Shown here piece by piece: positions 49,536 to 60,760 of a stretch of 64,000 nt of DNA. A program made the translations under genes and the position numbers. Where the stretch lies: assembly GCA_002633005.1 (NCBI GenBank), contig NMRA01000044.1, positions 400,594 through 464,593 on the forward strand, written 5' to 3'. The notes beneath the pieces are model-generated. The model searched no databases and was not told where the DNA came from. It saw only the letters and a list, made by a program, of their open reading frames with translations. The stretch comes from Phoronis australis. Taxonomy: Eukaryota; Phoronida; Phoronidae. Each line of letters starts with the position of its first letter. Positions within the stretch are counted from its first letter, which is position 1.

Positions 49536-51000
49536 GATCCACTTCTGATGGTTAAGCCACTACAGAGAACCAGTAAAAAACACAACTTATGAGTGCTTTG
49601 ATGTCGTGAATATTCTTATTTAGGGTATATTTGAAAGTATATGTGACTGCACACCACCAAAATAAAATGCTTCTCCATTGCATTCTCTTTTAAGTCTGGC
49701 CACACCCCCGATGTGGCAGAATGTTCAGTGAGGGGTTCTTGTGAATCTTTCTATTCCCGAGGTTTCAATAACTGACTCAGCCTGTGTTACATGGTTGTGT
49801 CGCTGTGTGAGAAGGCCTATATTATAGTACATGCCAGTTGCCAGTTACACAAATATGTCCTCAATATTATGAACAAATTAACCGTTGGTATTTCATTTCA
49901 TCCGGTTCCCTGCTCACATCTGCATTAACCTCTCTTGACCCTGGATGCAGAGAACTTTCCCCTGACTGCTCCCACTGCAGGCTAACAACAACGATCTGGT
50001 CACAATTAAACCTATGAGTGGCTGGCCACAGTCCCTGTGGGCATATCATTCGATTTCCTGCACACTCTCTTCAATTCATAGCCCTTTCCCAATGCTGGTT
50101 ACGGGGCATCAGGCTGGAACTACCTGTTGGCGATGTTGCCTCCAGCAGGTGCTGGCTGTTTGGTAAAATTGCTGCTGGCATTTTTATTTCCACTGGTGCA
50201 TTGCCCATGCTCACTCCAGGGCACAACTGGTTTAGTCCTAGGCTCCTGAAAGAGTGTTTAGTAATGCAGCCAGTTTCACAGGCCTGGTGCTTGCCTGAGC
50301 TGTTCAACATGTGTTAAGTTGAATGAATATTGGCCTGATCTGATTTAGCCTGTCTAGACATCGGTGTTCTTGTATCACTTGGGCCAGTTGGTCCAGTTGC
50401 TTCTGGACTACAGCCCGATAAGGTTCTCTGGTCGAGGTGGTGGACGTTGGTTGTTGTGGGTTCTGGTCTGGCTGAGTCAGACTGTTGCTGTGGTCACACC
50501 TTGGAAATGCTGGACATACTCTATGCAGATTGTGTGAATGGAAACTGGGTGGAATCATGCATGTTTTGGACACCGACCAACGAGGAAGGTGAGACAACCA
50601 TCTGGCAACTGGATCCCATTCAGGAGACTAGAGTTTATGGGGAAAGAGGCACTGCAGTGGTAAAAAATAAAAGAAAATGTGAGGCATTAAGTACCAACCG
50701 TAGTTTTTCTAATTAATTTAAGTAGAAAATTTGGTTGTATGAGCCCATACACCTGCTACTGCATAAAACTGCGTATCAATTTTTGAGTTTAGTGCACTGG
50801 AATGAGCAGTGCCTCTGGATTTTGATTTCAGAAACTTCTTATATTTTATGTGATCTTTTGTTTGAGAAACTGACTGCATTGTGTGGCTAAGTTGTTGGTT
50901 TCCTACACACATTAATGGGGTTGTCTCTGTAGAGAGTTGGTTTATTGACCAGACCTTAAGTGTGCTCGTTAATTTTTCAGAGATTCTACCATCAGCACAT

Positions 51001-51049
51001 ACACACATATATCCACCTCTTATGAAGTTCTTAGTAATTCCAATTTTAT
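51001..51049 (+). repeat. 49-bp direct repeat, copy A, abutting an N
   Basis: ACACACATATATCCACCTCT through CCAATTTTAT. Repeated exactly at 51,199–51,247. Confidence 0.95.
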
Positions 51050-51198
51050 NCTATGCGCAAAAGGTATTTGTAACAACGTGACTTTGATGGTTTAGTCGGT
51101 GCGAGGCATAATTCGCCGAAAAGCTTCCGGCGTACAGAGCGCCTATAGCCTCTACATCGCCTCTGCTTCGGGCCAACAGAGGCGATGGTCATTGCCTA
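51050..51198. other. Unresolved base plus a 148-bp GC-richer insert with hairpins
   Basis: Between the two 49-bp repeats. CATCGCCTCTG (51,155–51,165) and CAGAGGCGATG (51,177–51,187) form a perfect 11-bp stem with an 11-base loop. CGCCGAAAAGCTTCCGGCG lies just upstream and also folds. The base composition differs from both flanks. It may be an element end or a small misassembled piece. Confidence 0.7.
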
Positions 51199-51247
51199 AC
51201 ACACATATATCCACCTCTTATGAAGTTCTTAGTAATTCCAATTTTAT
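51199..51247 (+). repeat. 49-bp direct repeat, copy B
   Basis: Exact second copy of 51,001–51,049, continuing into unique sequence (CATTGGCTTATGAACC). Confidence 0.95.
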
Positions 51248-53490
51248 CATTGGCTTATGAACCACTATGTTTTTGTGGGAATGGCCTTATTGTCACTTTC
51301 CTAGCTTTAGCAGTCTTGGTCAGTGCAAATGGCTTTATTTGTCTTGATGGAAATTAATTGGGCAAGCAGCTGTTTGGCATACCTATGTGATAGGTATTCC
51401 AGGCAGCCATAACATCACATACCTGTGTGTGTCTGCTTGCTTGTGTTGGCCGTACAGTGAGTGGGGGCGTTTTGATACCAACTTATCTGTTGATGATTTT
51501 GGTTGATAGATCTGGTTCACTCCAAGCTTGAATATTGACTTCCGTGACGATGTTGCCATTAGAACTAGAGAGAAATTTATTTTATGCCAATGCCTGATTT
51601 ACTTAAACTCTTATCAAAGTTGATAGTTCTTGGTAATTGCGGGTGATGATAAGGTTTATCTGATTGGTGTACTTGTTTCTTTATCTTCAGTCCTGCTGGT
51701 CTTGCCCAATTCATTTTTTATTAATTTCCGAGTTGTTTTTTATAGTCGGTGTCTAATCACTGGGAAGTCATGCATGCATTTGGGAAATTTCAGGGATTGT
51801 GTCTCGCAACAGGTCAACACCTCCAGCATAGCCTCAGAATTCCATAGGTCTTGTTTCCCTCAGTGGTGGTATTTATGTCCTAATCAGAATTTTATTGGCC
51901 TCTTCAGTTGTACTTAAGGCATAGCCTTGTGTTTGCTCTCACAGTCTCTGTGAGTCAGATTCTATAAAAAGCCTGACAGTGTTTTATATTGGCCATTGTC
52001 ATGTAACAGGATAGAAACTATGTTTTTTCCTGGATAATCTGAGCTTGTAGACTTGCTGTTTTTGTTAACCTTGGGTGAATGGTCATTACTAACCAGCATG
52101 TCATGCGTGTATGTTACACCTGCTAAACCAGCCTGGTTGTCGTGTGTCCCTGTGCTGGATGTCTTACCTGTGAACAAGGTGTCCCTCCCACATATCAGTG
52201 GTAAGCCTGAACTAGATTTGTTGTGTTGTTTTTGTGAGGTTCTGTTGTTTTCTGATGTTTTACAGACTCCAGTACCTATCTGTTTTCTGCCTGAACTGAA
52301 CTGAGTTACATAAGCAACCAAACAATGGCACATAGTTCAGTTCTTGTTCATTGATCCAGAGGTATGTCTGAGCCTGGATTGCACGCCCCTGGCTGTTGTG
52401 GTTTTGCTGAGGTTTTGTGGCTTTGAAATGCAGTTTAGTGTCCTAAAAAGGGCTTAATTGCCAGTTTCTTCAGCAATTCCAGCAATGGAATAGACTGTGA
52501 TTCTGGTAAAAAGTAGGCCGAAATTGTGATGCGTCCCTGACCAAAGTATAATGTTCGACTTGTTCTCGGTAGACTGGTATACCTGACAACTGTTTAAAAC
52601 TGCTTGCGAAAGTATGAAATTCTTAGAAAAAGATCAGAAAGGAAATTTAGAATCAGTTTGTTAAGCAACCAATGGTAATTCTCTTTATAATTTTGCAGCA
52701 AAATAATTGTCAAACGTTTTCCATTTTTCCAAGCCCATGCTTCAAATAATGGAAACTTGGCCAGATGTTGTTATATGACATAAAACATTTGTACAATGTG
52801 AACTAAAATTAAAAATAGATTAAAAATTTGTTGCAGTAAATCTTCGGTTATATCACACAAAGATAATCACCAAAGTTGTCATTTTTACTGTTTTTCTAGG
52901 TGTGATTATGTTGGCACTAGTAATGTCAACTTTACCGTACGTTGTTTTATGATATCTCCACACTACAAACAAAGCTAATATTAACCTAATTTTTATTTTT
53001 GTCGGAGAAATTTGAAGAAATAAATGTTTGCATGTCCGCCAAAGTGTGTGGTAGGTGAATAATCACTGTGATTATCATATTTGATGAACTAATATTTCAC
53101 CTTTCTTCCATATTGTGTGCTTAATTAGTGTGGAAATTGAAAAGTTAGTCGTATTTTTAGTAGTTCTGAGGTCAATGATCCTCAATATGGAATTCTCTCA
53201 ACGCAGTAGACTGGTATTTAGTAGGCACCTGATGAAAGTTGTTTGCGAATGTACGATTTGTGGTAAAGGGTTCGGAAACAACATTAGGCGTTTGTTTCCT
53301 GTGATGTCAACGTGGAAAAATTCAGACCACTTGTGCGCCCAGTTGTTCATTTGTTGACATCATAGAGTTTTTAAGAAGTATGATAAGTTGAGGATAAGAC
53401 CAAGCTAGCTATGCTGGATAACAATATTTGTGTTGGTTGTGAACTGGGCATTTACCATGACGGTTTACCTACCTGATTTAATTCTCCACT

Positions 53491-53491
53491 N
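53491..53491. other. Unresolved base
   Basis: A single N without an obvious duplicated flank, as at position 1905. It may be a join or an ambiguous call. Confidence 0.5.
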
Positions 53492-54252
53492 GGTGTGACC
53501 TAAAGTTCGAAGAAAAACAAATGGTGGAATTGTTCTATTTTCATCTTTAGCCAGCTCTCTACATTGTTAGAGAAACGCGAAATTTCATCGGGTGTTTGTT
53601 GATAACACTTGCACTATATGAACTGTGGAAATGATGAAGTAACATGGTCTACCTGTTCACTTTAAAATGACAGGATCCCTTAATTAAGTGACCCTTTACA
53701 GCAGTCTTCAGGTGTAGTGATATTCCAGAGCTTGCGAAACTGTCTGAAATGAATTGTATTGTTTAAAATTAACAGGACTTGTTGGTGAGCTACTGAAATG
53801 TGGTATGTCTCTTTTGATTAGCAGACTTGGAATATTTATGAGAGGTTCCCTCTGGCTTCACTGTGTGTGGTCTTGTTGTGGTCTTTTCACTTGGTTGAAG
53901 CTTGCTGTTTCCAGACTGTGTAGCCTGGGGTAGACTCCAGTTCTACAAGGAACAGATATTAGGCTCTTGTGATCTTTGTTGCAACTTCATCTGTTACCCA
54001 GTGTTATTGAGGATAACCTCTTCTTTGACAGCTTCAGGGCTTTCTTCTAGTGGGAATTAAATCCTTGATATTAAAACTATATGGCAGGTGTTTTACCCTT
54101 GTACCATACTGCCTGCATCAGTTAAAACAGACTATGTCAATGCTGTCTTTCCAAAATAAATTAGGTCAGGGCTTATTACTTCTGACCTGAGCTAGTGTGA
54201 CCCATATTTCCAGAATATTGTTGATTGACTTTGAGTATTGTTCTGGTTGTAG

Positions 54253-54413
54253 GCCCAGCTACAGTAAGGATGGTGTCCAATAATGGGCCGCCTCTGCCCA
54301 TGCCGATGCAAGTGCCCCCAGGGCACATGGTACAGCAGATCGTGGACGAGCACGGCATTCTCACGCACGTTATCCTGTCCCCCCAGCCGGGCGTCCCCTC
54401 GCCCCTAATGACG
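54253..54413 (+). CDS. FNDC3: Fibronectin type III domain-containing protein 3, coding exon 2
   Basis: Completes Gly122 and encodes residues 123–175. The order PATVRMVSNNGPP, then PMPMQVPPGHMVQQIVDEHG, then ILTHVILSPQPG follows the conserved FNDC3A/B pattern P-A-x-V-x-M-[MV]-S-x-NG-x-x-P, VPPGY-x-x-Q-[VI]-[IV]-[ED], then V-[VI]-[VL]-[ST]-PQ. This proline-rich segment precedes the FN3 repeats. The acceptor is GTTGTAG (AG at 54,251–54,252) and the donor is ACG|GTAGGA (GT at 54,414–54,415), leaving phase 0. The exon is GC-rich inside AT-rich introns, with third-position C/G bias, as in exon 1. Downstream exons are outside the window. Confidence 0.9.
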
Positions 54414-54999
54414 GTAGGATACTATGTATGTATTGAAACTTTTAAAACTCTGCATGCGACCAGGCTGGCATGCTGATGCGATATGTAGCGCTCTCCTAAC
54501 CAGGTTTGTCCAAGTCTAGGCTAATTGAACTTGTGTTAACACTTGACACAGAACGGATTGGCATGAGGCAAGGTGATTGGTGTCAGCTCTGACTTCCCCA
54601 GTACTCTCTGAGAAACTGTGTCGCCACAGAAGTAACTGACAGGAGTTCACACTACACCCGGTCAGGTTTACGATAGCGCAAAAGCAATAATCCATATGCA
54701 CACTGTCATACAAGTGTAATCAAAGAGTTTGCTGTCTCACCTCTTTGCATTTAGACAAAAGCTGCGCTATCTTGGAAATGGGCGACAAATTGAAGACGTA
54801 GTCGCGCTAACTTCAGGTTATACTAGTAGCTGAACTGTGTTAGTTAGCACCATGTCAGTTAGAACCGTGTCGGTGAATGTCATGAAAATGCCACATTAGT
54901 TCCAACTGACCGCATGATCTTAATAAGGCCAGCGAATCTACTTGACTAGTGTATGCACCAAGGCATTTTCAGTATTGGTGGCTGTGATGTGCCTTACGG

Positions 55000-55244
55000 A
55001 AACGGTCATTACAAAAGGTTACGATCACCGTAGTCTCTACTAGGAATTCCTGGTAATAGGCAACTGGGGGTATGTTCAGAAAATGGCTCCTTTTTACCTG
55101 TTCAGGTGTCCAAAACTATGCCCAGGCATTTGTTTAGAAACCGAGGGTCTTTCGTTGGCAGATAATGTAACATGAAATATGCACCAAGTCAGAAAAGCTT
55201 ATACTTTATAATACATGGTTTCATAATAAATAGATAGCTACGTA
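55000..55244 (+). repeat. Duplicated block 1, copy A (before an element insertion)
   Basis: AAACGGTCATTACAAAAGG to ATAGCTACGTA. Collinear with 60,139–60,379. Copy A then enters a transposon where copy B continues with ATAGATTTTTTATT, so copy B shows the empty site. Confidence 0.9.
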
Positions 55245-55755
55245 CCGTAAACGTTCGGGTTAACGCCCTGGGCGGTTCAATTGGAAAACCCAAAAAATCG
55301 GGGGGTGGGCGGTTAACCAGACATGGGCGCTTAAACGTGAAATTTCAAGAAATCCAGGGTGGGCGGTTAACTGAGCATGGGCGCTTATTACGACAGACAA
55401 CCGCCCTGGGCGGTTAATCTTACCTCCTGATCAGATTACCACACGACACACGTACTCGGAACGCGTAGAACATTTCAAAGCGCTTTATCGTCAAGTCGCC
55501 AAATGCCGCTAAAAGTGTCATAACAGCGGACGATCCCAAGAAATGTTTTGTTGCCCACAGATTAGTCAATCACAATTAAATTTACAAAATTGGTGAGTAA
55601 TAGCCCTGTGCCTTCCTGTGATCTTATTAGAGCTGTAGTGCGCAGACGACCAGTAACAATAACTTGGATTGCAACTATTCTCACGCGATGACACTTTAGA
55701 AATGCGCGCGTGCGGGCGCGAGCTTCACGTGTTGCAGAGGTCACAGCAGACATCA
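55245..55755 (-). mobile_element. GGGCGGTTAA-family element, cut at an N
   Basis: Begins CCGTAAACGTTCGGGTTAAC directly after GCTACGTA. It carries GGGCGGTTAA motifs at intervals, GCGCTTATTACGACAGAC, and an interior that matches the right half of the 62.8-kb element in reverse, with clear divergence. It ends at the N at 55,756 inside the element. The TA at 55,243–55,244 may be the target site. Confidence 0.75.
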
Positions 55756-55756
55756 N

Positions 55757-57335
55757 GGCTTCCTGATAATTAGTTTGAAATTTGTAAGAGTTAAAGACGT
55801 CCTGTTTCCGTGGTAAACTTATTTCAATGTCCTTTCAGCTGAAATAAGTTAATGGTCAGATATCTTCATTGATTATTTGCCGTTCTACGGATATTTAATT
55901 TGGATGCTTTAAATTTTTTAATAGAAAAACTTATGTAAGCATGACTTCTGATTTTGAGAAGCACTTTTATAGTAAGGATTCAGTTTTAAAGAGTTTCCTT
56001 AGTAGTGTTATTTTTATGAGAAATTGGACAAAATTGCACCCTTTTACTATGTTTGTCACAATTGAAAGGTTGCCACACTGTGTAAGTGCTTAATCCACAA
56101 AGATAGTGATTTGTCCATTTCATGACTAGAATTTTTTTAATTAATAGAAAGGTTCTTGTCTATTGATGGATGTAATTACGTAACCACCTCCTTAAAAAAA
56201 CGCTGTAAAAAGTTGGGATTTCAAAAAACAACAGCTTTCTTCACTAGCGGATTTGCTGTTACAAAAGAAAACTTGTGGCCTGCCAATCCTCTATTTATAA
56301 CTAATTTGGTTCCAATAAATCGCCTGAAATTCCCATGTCCGTGTTTGAGTGGCCGAAACCACATAATGGGCCTGGTCGGTAGCAGTAACAAACTCACCCA
56401 ATCTTAGAAATGGTTCATCTTTTGACATAAAAAGCATGGGTTTATTACACTATTGAGCATTATGTGTGTTAGTGACTAACCTCCAAGTCACTTTCATATT
56501 GCTTAGCCTTCCAATCAATGTTCTACATTGTCTGATGGTGTGATGCATCACTTGGCCAAACAATGTCAAACTGATTTATGGGAAACAATGTGCTATTCTA
56601 ATGTGTTACTCAAATATTGTAAAAATTTGTTTTGATAGTGATCTCTTTGAATTACGTCATGAAAAGTTGATGGAAACTATGATTTAGACACCACCAGTTT
56701 ATGGCTTAGCTAACTGAAGTTGCCCTTAATCTCTTAGCTTCAATCACAAGTTTTCTGAGAAGGAATTCTTTTTGTGTCCGTGCTTTCTGCTTTTGAAGTT
56801 ACATTTTCCTGTCATCTTTTTCGAAACAAATAATTGCTAAAACAGCAATTTTTCAAAGGCTATTTACATTTTTGAAATGCTCGTAATTAAGTGCTCGAAA
56901 TTAAATGCTCATAATTTTATCAAAGTTCTGTTTCATGATAGGATTTCATACATCACACTAAAAGACGCAGGACTTCATATTTTTCTCAACATTTTATTTT
57001 GCCGATAGGTTTGACAAAATAAAATTCCAATTGTCCGCCATCTTGTTTGCTAAATTGAAGAACATTTACTGAGCGTTAAGTCCCAACAGGAAAACTGCAT
57101 TTGTTTCTTGTTCCAGGAGCAGGTAAGAGGGTTAAAGCTCTCCAATATTGTGTGTTAAGCATTGCTAAATGGCTGCTGTCTAGACAACCAGTCAGCTGAT
57201 TTGAAATAGTTTCCATTCCACTGCAGATTCCTTGCTGAGCTGCAATGTGGCCCACTGTCCAACAGTACTGCCCAGTTGCGGCTATGGACAAGGGAGTGGT
57301 TCACAAAGACCGTCTTTCTTGTTACCGGTATCATC
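55757..57335 (+). repeat. Duplicated block 2, copy A
   Basis: GGCTTCCTGATAATTAG to GGTATCATC. Collinear with 60,761–62,364; copy B carries a short extra stretch near 62,231–62,258. The ORFs at 56,156 and 61,216 with the same residues reflect the duplication. A word TTTGACAAAATAAAATTCC (about 57,011) is also found in related form near 16,083. Confidence 0.9.
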
Positions 57336-57529
57336 ATTGTAGTGGTGCACGCGTGCAAGTTCCCACACTGAGTGCATGTTACCTTGACACCAACACGTGA
57401 TTGACAGGTTACTCATACGTAGGCCCTAAGTGCGTGCTGAATCTCGCCACTATCTTTGGCCATTAAAAATGAGACGCATATCGAAAGAAGCCGTTGTATT
57501 ACTTGACGGCCTTTCCAAGTCAAGATTGC

Positions 57530-57718
57530 CTGCCGGGACATTGTGCGCAAACAGCGGGACCGACTAGTGACGCAGTGCGATAGTGTAGGTGATATTATAA
57601 TGGGATATAGTCTGGACATCTTGCATATAAAATAAATGTGTTTTCCACCACAAAGTTGGGTAAGGTGGTCGTTTAAGAATGAATTGAAACATCGCTGTTT
57701 TGTGACGTTTTATGACAT
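57530..57718 (-). repeat. Dispersed repeat, inverted partner of 58,845–59,033
   Basis: Its reverse complement shares ATAAAACNTCACAAAACA, CAACTTTGTGGTGGA, AAGATGTCC, ATCGCACTGCG and GCGGTCCC-like words, in order, with 58,845–59,033. Both copies are open in the same frame over HKTxxFxxILKxxxYxTLWW. Two copies in opposite orientation about 1.1 kb apart suggest a mobile family; I do not recognise it. Confidence 0.55.
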
Positions 57719-57956
57719 ATTTATGCCGTGGTTTGAACTTTTCTTCTTGGTTGACGGTGCTCATGTCCGCTTACCCCCCCCCGAGTCTTGTCTTACTTCA
57801 TTGCCGAGCATGTTTCGCATAACGAGAAGTGAAAATGTTATTGAGCCATGGGGTGTCGACTATAAACATCTCAAACACAAAAAACACCTGAATTAGTTTT
57901 TCAAACTTTATTACAACTAATTTTAAAACTGCTTCTGGCTCAGAACTTGAAAGCTA

Positions 57957-58283
57957 GCACAGGACTGTAACCTTGACGTCAGCTATGACCTCTGCAGCCT
58001 GTGAAGCTTGCATGCGCGCACTTTTGCTGTGTCACCGCTTGTAATCCAAGTGGAGCGCTGCGTAGTCACTCGTCGTCTGCGCACTACAGTTTTAACAAAC
58101 TAACAAGACCACAGGATGGCACGGGTCTATTACTCAGCAAATTTTTAAATTTAATTGTGAATGACTGATCTGAGGCAACAGAACCTTTGTTGGGATCATC
58201 CGCTGTTATGAAGTTTTTAGCGTCATTTTGTTGGGTTTGCCAATTTAACTGCCCAGGGCGTTAACCCGAACGTTTACGGTAGT
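57957..58283 (+). mobile_element. GGGCGGTTAA-family element, internally deleted right half
   Basis: Matches 63,392–63,913 but lacks the interval corresponding to about 63,656–63,859. The junction reads CATTTTGTTGGGTTTGCC. It ends GGGCGTTAACCCGAACGTTTACGG and is followed by AGTAGCGACATCTACGG, the same flank as the 63.9-kb copy. The two are therefore the same insertion in two versions. Confidence 0.75.
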
Positions 58284-58373
58284 AGCGACATCTACGGTAA
58301 GAATTCTTCAGAAAAAAGAAAGGAATGGACTCTTTCAGATATCCTTTTTGATACAGAAAACCTAGTGATAGCC
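58284..58373 (+). repeat. Duplicated block 3, copy A (right flank of the element)
   Basis: AGCGACATCTACGGTAAG to AACCTAGTGATA. The same as 63,917–64,000 with minor differences. The alignment is cut only by the end of the window. Confidence 0.88.
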
Positions 58374-58459
58374 TCTGACGTAAATAGATATTGCAGGTAA
58401 AGTGACAGTTGGAAAGTGAGCATAAGCACCATGAGAGAGCCTTTAAAATTTCTAGATAT

Positions 58460-58600
58460 CAGGGCTCGACATAACGAGCTGCAGGTCGCATTTGCGACCT
58501 GAAATTTGGAAATGCGAGCTGCGATTTTTGTCAAGTCGTATCAAGTCGCAAAATGCGACCTGGAATTTCCAACGAATGCGAGCTGAGTTTTTACACTTCT
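58460..58600 (+). mobile_element. hAT-like non-autonomous element end (CAGGGCTCGACA)
   Basis: Starts CAGGGCTCGACATAACGAGC, close to a hAT-type terminus that recurs in many animal genomes. It is followed by GGTCGCATTTGCGACC and repeated AAATGCGAGCTG/GTCGCAAAATGCGACC words. The opposite terminus was not found, so it is truncated or too diverged to see. Confidence 0.5.
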
Positions 58601-58844
58601 CAACAGATACCTGGCAAATACAAAGCAGCTCTTGTTAATCCGACCGTTATTTGCGTGGTTGTTGCCAAATCCAAGTTCAAAAGAACACTAACCGACAACA
58701 GCCCTCCCGATGACTTGTAAGCAAGTCGCGTGAACATGGGATATGTAGAATCGATTTTTTTCGCGTTTCATTGGCTAACACTTTCGGCCACTTTTGGAAA
58801 TCGCCGGATTCGCCGAAGAAAGTTTCGGGCCACTGCTTAACACG

Positions 58845-59033
58845 TGATAAAACTTCACAAAACAACGGTGTTTCTACTAATTCTTAAGCAATCAACTTAC
58901 CAAACTTTGTGGTGGACAAAAATGTTTATTTTTCACATAAGATGTCCTTATTACATGGACCAAATATCCATGACAATATCCCTGATATCGCACTGCGGCA
59001 CAGTTAGCGCGCAAGCGGTCCCAGCAGACAATC
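58845..59033 (+). repeat. Dispersed repeat, plus-strand copy
   Basis: Plus-strand partner of the minus-strand copy at 57,530–57,718. It includes CCAAACTTTGTGGTGGAC and GATATCGCACTGCGGCAC. The surrounding 58.6–59.6 kb is otherwise unassigned and CpG-richer than the rest of the window. Confidence 0.55.
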
Positions 59034-59694
59034 GTGAGATCTGCTTCTGCTTTTTATCGTATTAAGACAGCTAAAGTGAAAATGGCAACCTTATTAATCG
59101 CCAAATGACGGCCATGTCTTTACTTTCAGTTGCCAAGAAATTCTCAAACCCTTTAGTGTTTCTGGCGCTACGTGCGCGAAATATGATTTGTCTTTCACAC
59201 GTTGGTTGCCAACGTAAAGTGTAGGCCTACTCCAGCGATTCAAGTGTCTGAACACTCCCGTGCGCACCACTTAAAAGAACAGCGACAGTCCTAAATGAAA
59301 GAGTATACCGGCTTGGCTCTGGTTTATTTGAAATTAACTCAGATTCCCAGCGGTTGTAAAATATCCGATGTCGGTCCCGGGACCGATATAACCCAGAACT
59401 GACGTTTTCCTGTTTCGATGTTTCCCGAGGTCGATGTTCTGTAAACCCCGTATTCTATGCCCGTAGCCAGCTATTGCAACTAAACTGGCACTAGATGCAA
59501 AGTTGTGGTTCAAGTTAGCGAACTTTCCATTCTTCTCTTTATACAACCCCCCCCGCAACTTTTCGCTCCCCGAACCACCGTCGCCGTAAAATGTTCACAC
59601 TCCTATAGAAACAGCCTTGTTCCGGCTGAAGCGGGCAGTTAAAAACGAAATCATTCCGGGTGGCTAAAAAGGGTACAATGTAGGTGGTAACGAT

Positions 59695-60138
59695 NNNNNN
59701 NNNNNNNNNNNNNNNNNNNNNNNNNNNNNNNNNNNNNNNNNNNNNNNNNNNNNNNNNNNNNNNNNNNNNNNNNNNNNNNNNNNNNNNNNNNNNNNNNNNN
59801 NNNNNNNNNNNNNNNNNNNNNNNNNNNNNNNNNNNNNNNNNNNNNNNNNNNNNNNNNNNNNNNNNNNNNNNNNNNNNNNNNNNNNNNNNNNNNNNNNNNN
59901 NNNNNNNNNNNNNNNNNNNNNNNNNNNNNNNNNNNNNNNNNNNNNNNNNNNNNNNNNNNNNNNNNNNNNNNNNNNNNNNNNNNNNNNNNNNNNNNNNNNN
60001 NNNNNNNNNNNNNNNNNNNNNNNNNNNNNNNNNNNNNNNNNNNNNNNNNNNNNNNNNNNNNNNNNNNNNNNNNNNNNNNNNNNNNNNNNNNNNNNNNNNN
60101 NNNNNNNNNNNNNNNNNNNNNNNNNNNNNNNNNNNNNN
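59695..60138. other. Assembly gap of 444 N
   Basis: A run of N. The sequence immediately to its right restarts as a copy of 55,000 onward. Confidence 0.99.
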
Positions 60139-60379
60139 AAACGGTCATTACAAAAGGTTACGATCACCATAGTCTCTGCTAGGAATTCCTGGTAATAAGC
60201 AACTGGGGGTATGTTCAGAAAATGGCTCCTTTTTACCTGTTCAGGTGTCCAAAACTACGCCCAGGCATTTGTTTAGAAACCGAGGGTCCTGCGTTGGCAG
60301 ATAATGTAACATGAAATATGCACCAAGTCAGAAAAGCTTATACTTTATAATACATGGTTTCATAATAGATAGCTACGTA
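60139..60379 (+). repeat. Duplicated block 1, copy B (empty site)
   Basis: Same as 55,000–55,244 but continuing uninterrupted into ATAGATTTTTTATTACTG. It shows what the locus looks like without the element. Confidence 0.9.
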
Positions 60380-60760
60380 ATAGATTTTTTATTACTGTTA
60401 CTGCATCAATGAAATGGCCGTCATATTGGCATGGTCACAAACTTTACTTTCTATGAACGCATAAGTGAGAAACTTCAATACGTACAAGGCTGTGATTTAT
60501 GAACTTTCACAAAACGGCATCTCTCTTTGGCTGAAACAGAGGAAAGGGATCTGGCTTTAAAATGATTATACTCCCCATCCGCTGTTTCTCCCTCCTGCTT
60601 TCAGGCTTATTGTAGACGGTCACATTGAGTGCTCCAGGTAGTTCCCATTCTCAATTACACGGCACTCCTCACTTTGCTAAAATGAGCTTTTGTCGTGTAT
60701 TTTTAGCTGCTGGTAAGTTTCAGTTTCCTGGTTGTTGTGGACGTTTCTAAGAAATTTAAT

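Larger units (their letters stand above)
9894..54252 (+). other. FNDC3 intron, 44.4 kb
   Basis: Joins GT at 9894 to AG at 54,251–54,252 (TTCTGGTTGTAG). Phase 1 agrees at both ends. I see no complete nested gene inside. Open frames are all below about 132 codons and none resembles a known family. Its recognisable content is mobile elements, duplicated blocks at assembly joins and a minisatellite, listed separately. Stretches not covered by another entry (for example about 20.0–28.4, 29.6–30.9, 31.7–34.9, 37.1–39.9, 40.4–42.8 and 51.3–54.2 kb) hold nothing I can support. Part of the length may be artefactual because of duplicated contig ends. Confidence 0.8.

Noticed and set aside
50071-50597. 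Glutamine-rich minus-strand ORFs considered as a retroelement gag remnant
   Set aside because: No zinc knuckle, reverse transcriptase or repeat partner is visible; the evidence is too weak.
51962-52333. 123-codon minus-strand ORF
   Set aside because: Composition is ordinary for intron sequence in this window, no domain is seen and an overlapping frame is open on the other strand as well.
59651-60172. Three long ORFs of 162–168 codons
   Set aside because: They are almost entirely N from the assembly gap.
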